From positions 1 to 7,974 of the forward strand of contig JAQXRK010000231.1 in the NCBI GenBank assembly GCA_029218485.1: 7,974 nucleotides of DNA, given 5' to 3'. This stretch comes from a bacterium. Its GTDB lineage: Bacteria; Bacillota; Clostridia; Christensenellales; CAG-138. The position numbers and the translations under genes are program-made. The notes under the pieces are model-generated. The model saw nothing but the letters and a program-made list of their open reading frames with translations. It had not been told where the DNA came from and did no database searches. Shown here piece after piece: positions 6,183-7,974 of this stretch (positions are counted from its first letter, which is position 1; every line of letters begins with the position of its first letter).

Positions 6183-7149
6183 GGTACTGCTTGATGTCAA
6201 AGATCTGAAGGTTTACTATCCGACGCGCTATCGGCCGAAGGGCAAGTTCTTCTCGCAGAAGGTGTTTGTGAAGGCGGTCGATGGGATCAGCTTTCAGGTG
6301 CATGAGGGCGAGACGTTCGGCCTTGTCGGCGAGTCCGGCTGCGGGAAATCGACAACCGGTCATACGATCGTTCGCCTCCTGAAGCCCTCTGCGGGGAGCA
6401 TTCACTACGAGGGCGAGGATCTCTTTGACCCGAAATATAAGAACAAGGATTGGTCCAAGAAAATCCAGATTATTTTTCAGGACCCGTATTCTTCGCTCGA
6501 CCCGCGCTACACCGTAGGCAGATGTATCGGCGAACCGATGCGCGTCCACAGGCTTGGCTCTGCGGCGGAGCGCAAGGCGCGCGTCTACCAGCTGATGGAG
6601 GATGTTGGCCTCGCGCCCGAAAGCTACACCAAGTATCCCCATGAGTTTTCCGGCGGACAGCGCCAGAGAATCGGCGTTGCAAGAGCTTTGTCGCTGAACC
6701 CCTCGCTCGTGGTCTGCGACGAGCCGGTTTCCGCGCTGGATGTGTCCATTCAGGCGCAGATTCTGAACCTGATGCAGGATTTGCAGGAAAAATACAACCT
6801 CAGCTATGTGTTCATCTCCCACAACCTCAGCGTGGTGAATCACATTTGTGACCGCATTGCGGTCATGTATCTCGGACACATCGTGGAGCTTGCGAACAAG
6901 GACGACCTCTTCAAGAACCCGAGCCATCCCTATACGCAGGCGCTGCTGGATGTCATCCCGATTCCCGACCCGACGGTCCCGAGCCTGAAGAGCATTCTCG
7001 AGGGCGATGTTCCGAGCCAGATTCATTACCCGAGCGGATGCTGCTTCCACACGCGCTGCAAACACGCCTGCGCCAAATGCTGTGAGGTTTCGCCCGAACC
7101 GAAGGAAATCGAACCCGGACATTTTGTCAGCTGCCATCTGTTTGATTGA
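6175..7149 (+). CDS. dppF: ABC peptide-type transporter ATPase, DppF/OppF family
   Basis: The second ATPase of the heterodimer, 324 residues, cytoplasmic. Motifs are complete: Walker A GESGCGKS (52-59), Q-loop Gln102 in IFQDPYSSLDPR, signature FSGGQRQR (158-165), Walker B VVCDEP (179-184) with Glu183, ALDV D-loop, and switch His216 in SHNLSVV. The F-type insertion before the Walker A (YYPTRYRPKGKFFSQKVFVKAVDG) separates it from the D subunit. The C-terminal extension (HPYTQALLDVIP, 251-262) carries cysteines 289, 295, 302 and 320 in the same C-x5-C-x6-C pattern as its partner, plus three extra cysteines (290, 299, 303). Its first eight bases overlap the end of the upstream ATPase gene (ATGAGTAA), a sign of translational coupling and equal dosage. 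A peptidase gene follows after 12 bases. Confidence 0.95.
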   Translation: MSKVLLDVKDLKVYYPTRYRPKGKFFSQKVFVKAVDGISFQVHEGETFGLVGESGCGKSTTGHTIVRLLKPSAGSIHYEGEDLFDPKYKNKDWSKKIQIIFQDPYSSLDPRYTVGRCIGEPMRVHRLGSAAERKARVYQLMEDVGLAPESYTKYPHEFSGGQRQRIGVARALSLNPSLVVCDEPVSALDVSIQAQILNLMQDLQEKYNLSYVFISHNLSVVNHICDRIAVMYLGHIVELANKDDLFKNPSHPYTQALLDVIPIPDPTVPSLKSILEGDVPSQIHYPSGCCFHTRCKHACAKCCEVSPEPKEIEPGHFVSCHLFD

Positions 7150-7161
7150 GGGAGGAACGTT

Positions 7162-7974
7162 ATGAAACGCTTGCTTTTGGAGGATTTTTACGAGTATCAG
7201 TATCTGTCTGACGTCAGGTTGTCTCCCGATGGAAACAGGGGCGCATTTGTCGTCACGAAGGCGGATGTCCCGAACAACGGCTATCAATCCTGGATTTATC
7301 TGTACCAGGCGCAGGGCAACCGGATTACAAGGGTTACCGAGAGTGGGCAGGACAAAGCGCCCCGCTGGCTTTCGGCGACCGAATTGCTGTTCCAAAGCGC
7401 GGAGGATCGGGAGCTCAAGCGAAAGAAAGAGCTTGGCGAGGTATGGACGGCGTACCGGAAGCTGGATATTGCCAGCGGGGAGATCACGGACTATATGCGC
7501 ATTCCCGCGCGCGTGTTCGGCATCTGGCCGCTGGAGGACGGCAGGTTTGTGCTCAAGTGCGAGTACAACGGCAATTATCCCGGTCTGCACAGCACGGATG
7601 AACAGGAACGCGCGCTGGCACTGGCGGAGCAGCAAGCCAACAAGGACTATATTGTGGCGGACGAGCTGCCGTTCCGCCACGATGGCGAGGGCTACTCCAA
7701 CAACATCCGCAAACGCCTTGCGATCTTTGACAGGAATACGGGCACGCTGGAGTTTCTGAGCAGGGATCTCGCCGAGGTCGAGCACATCGATGTGTACGGC
7801 GGCAAGATCGTCTACACCGCGCACCAGATTGCAAAGGAACGCAGGATGCTGTATCCCACGGGCATCTTCCGCTACGACCTTGCAACGGGCGAAACCGAAG
7901 AGCTGATCGACGAGAACACCTACCGCATCCGCACGGTGGGCCACATCGGCGGGGAGATCGTGTTCTCCGGCTCG
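7162..7974 (+). CDS. S9-family serine peptidase, N-terminal beta-propeller part (3' partial)
   Basis: The frame runs open from ATG 7162 to the window end, giving 271 residues. GGAGG at 7151-7155 is six bases before the start. The N-terminus (LLLEDFYEYQYLSDVRLSPDGNRGAFVV) is typical of acylaminoacyl-peptidase / prolyl-oligopeptidase-type (S9) enzymes, whose N-terminal half is a WD40-like beta-propeller gating a C-terminal alpha/beta-hydrolase. Propeller-like strands are visible as SPDG (21-24), YQSWIYLY (41-48), APRWLSATELLF (66-77), KLDIASGEI (100-108), DELPFRHDGEGY (167-178), RLAIFDRNTGTLE (185-197) and FRYDLATGET (236-245). The DGEGY segment is a recurrent S9 feature. The catalytic Ser-Asp-His domain must lie beyond the right edge and cannot be checked here. 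No signal peptide is seen, so the enzyme is probably cytoplasmic. Lying 12 bases after the transporter, it likely degrades imported peptides; this coupling is inference. Confidence 0.85.
   Translation, partial: MKRLLLEDFYEYQYLSDVRLSPDGNRGAFVVTKADVPNNGYQSWIYLYQAQGNRITRVTESGQDKAPRWLSATELLFQSAEDRELKRKKELGEVWTAYRKLDIASGEITDYMRIPARVFGIWPLEDGRFVLKCEYNGNYPGLHSTDEQERALALAEQQANKDYIVADELPFRHDGEGYSNNIRKRLAIFDRNTGTLEFLSRDLAEVEHIDVYGGKIVYTAHQIAKERRMLYPTGIFRYDLATGETEELIDENTYRIRTVGHIGGEIVFSGS

Noticed and set aside
4977..6200. A 407-codon open frame on the minus strand
   Set aside because: It is antisense to the DppC- and DppD-like genes. The translation is low-complexity-looking and matches no recognisable family, so it is a shadow of the real genes.
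5965..7944. A 659-codon open frame on the minus strand
   Set aside because: It lies opposite the ATPase and peptidase genes, which show complete family motifs on the plus strand. Its translation shows no recognisable domain. Long antisense frames are expected from the codon bias of GC-rich genes.

Overview
The window is one co-directional stretch of bacterial chromosome, with every supported gene on the + strand. Gaps are short and Shine-Dalgarno sites are mostly strong (GGAGG type). With moderately high GC codon use and a lipoprotein-type substrate-binding protein, this suggests a member of the Bacillota, probably a gut-type Clostridia relative. The phylum is inferred from style only, because no taxonomic marker gene is present.

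Layout: (1) 1-1528 holds two tandem, full-length paralogous tetratricopeptide-repeat (TPR) proteins of unknown function; the first is cut by the left window edge. (2) 1529-1630 is a short intergenic region with a candidate sigma-A promoter. (3) 1631-3253 encodes a lipoprotein substrate-binding protein of the SBP_bac_5 (DppA/OppA/GsiB) family. (4) 3254-3374 contains a strong stem-loop with a short T-run, read as a leaky terminator or mRNA-stabilising hairpin. (5) 3375-7149 encodes two inner-membrane permeases (DppB-like, DppC-like) and two ATPases (DppD-like, DppF-like), tightly packed with gaps of 13 and 20 bases and an 8-base overlap. (6) 7162-7974 is the N-terminal part of an S9-family (prolyl oligopeptidase-type) serine peptidase, open at the right edge.

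Together, 1631-7974 reads as a peptide uptake and utilisation operon. The lipoprotein captures ligand outside the membrane, the B/C permeases form the channel, the D/F ATPases power import, and a signal-less S9 peptidase would cleave imported peptides in the cytoplasm. The exact ligand is uncertain: the stretch of the binding protein that normally carries the Asp contacting a peptide N-terminus looks different and more like GsiB-type proteins. The TPR pair is the least understood part. It may simply be a neighbour, or may have a peptide-related role, but it has no visible DNA-binding domain.

No RNA genes, insertion sequences, CRISPR arrays or phage genes are visible. The region is mostly a well-known transporter type. 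The points of interest are the paralogous TPR pair, the intercistronic hairpin, the binding-site divergence and the cysteine clusters of the ATPases.
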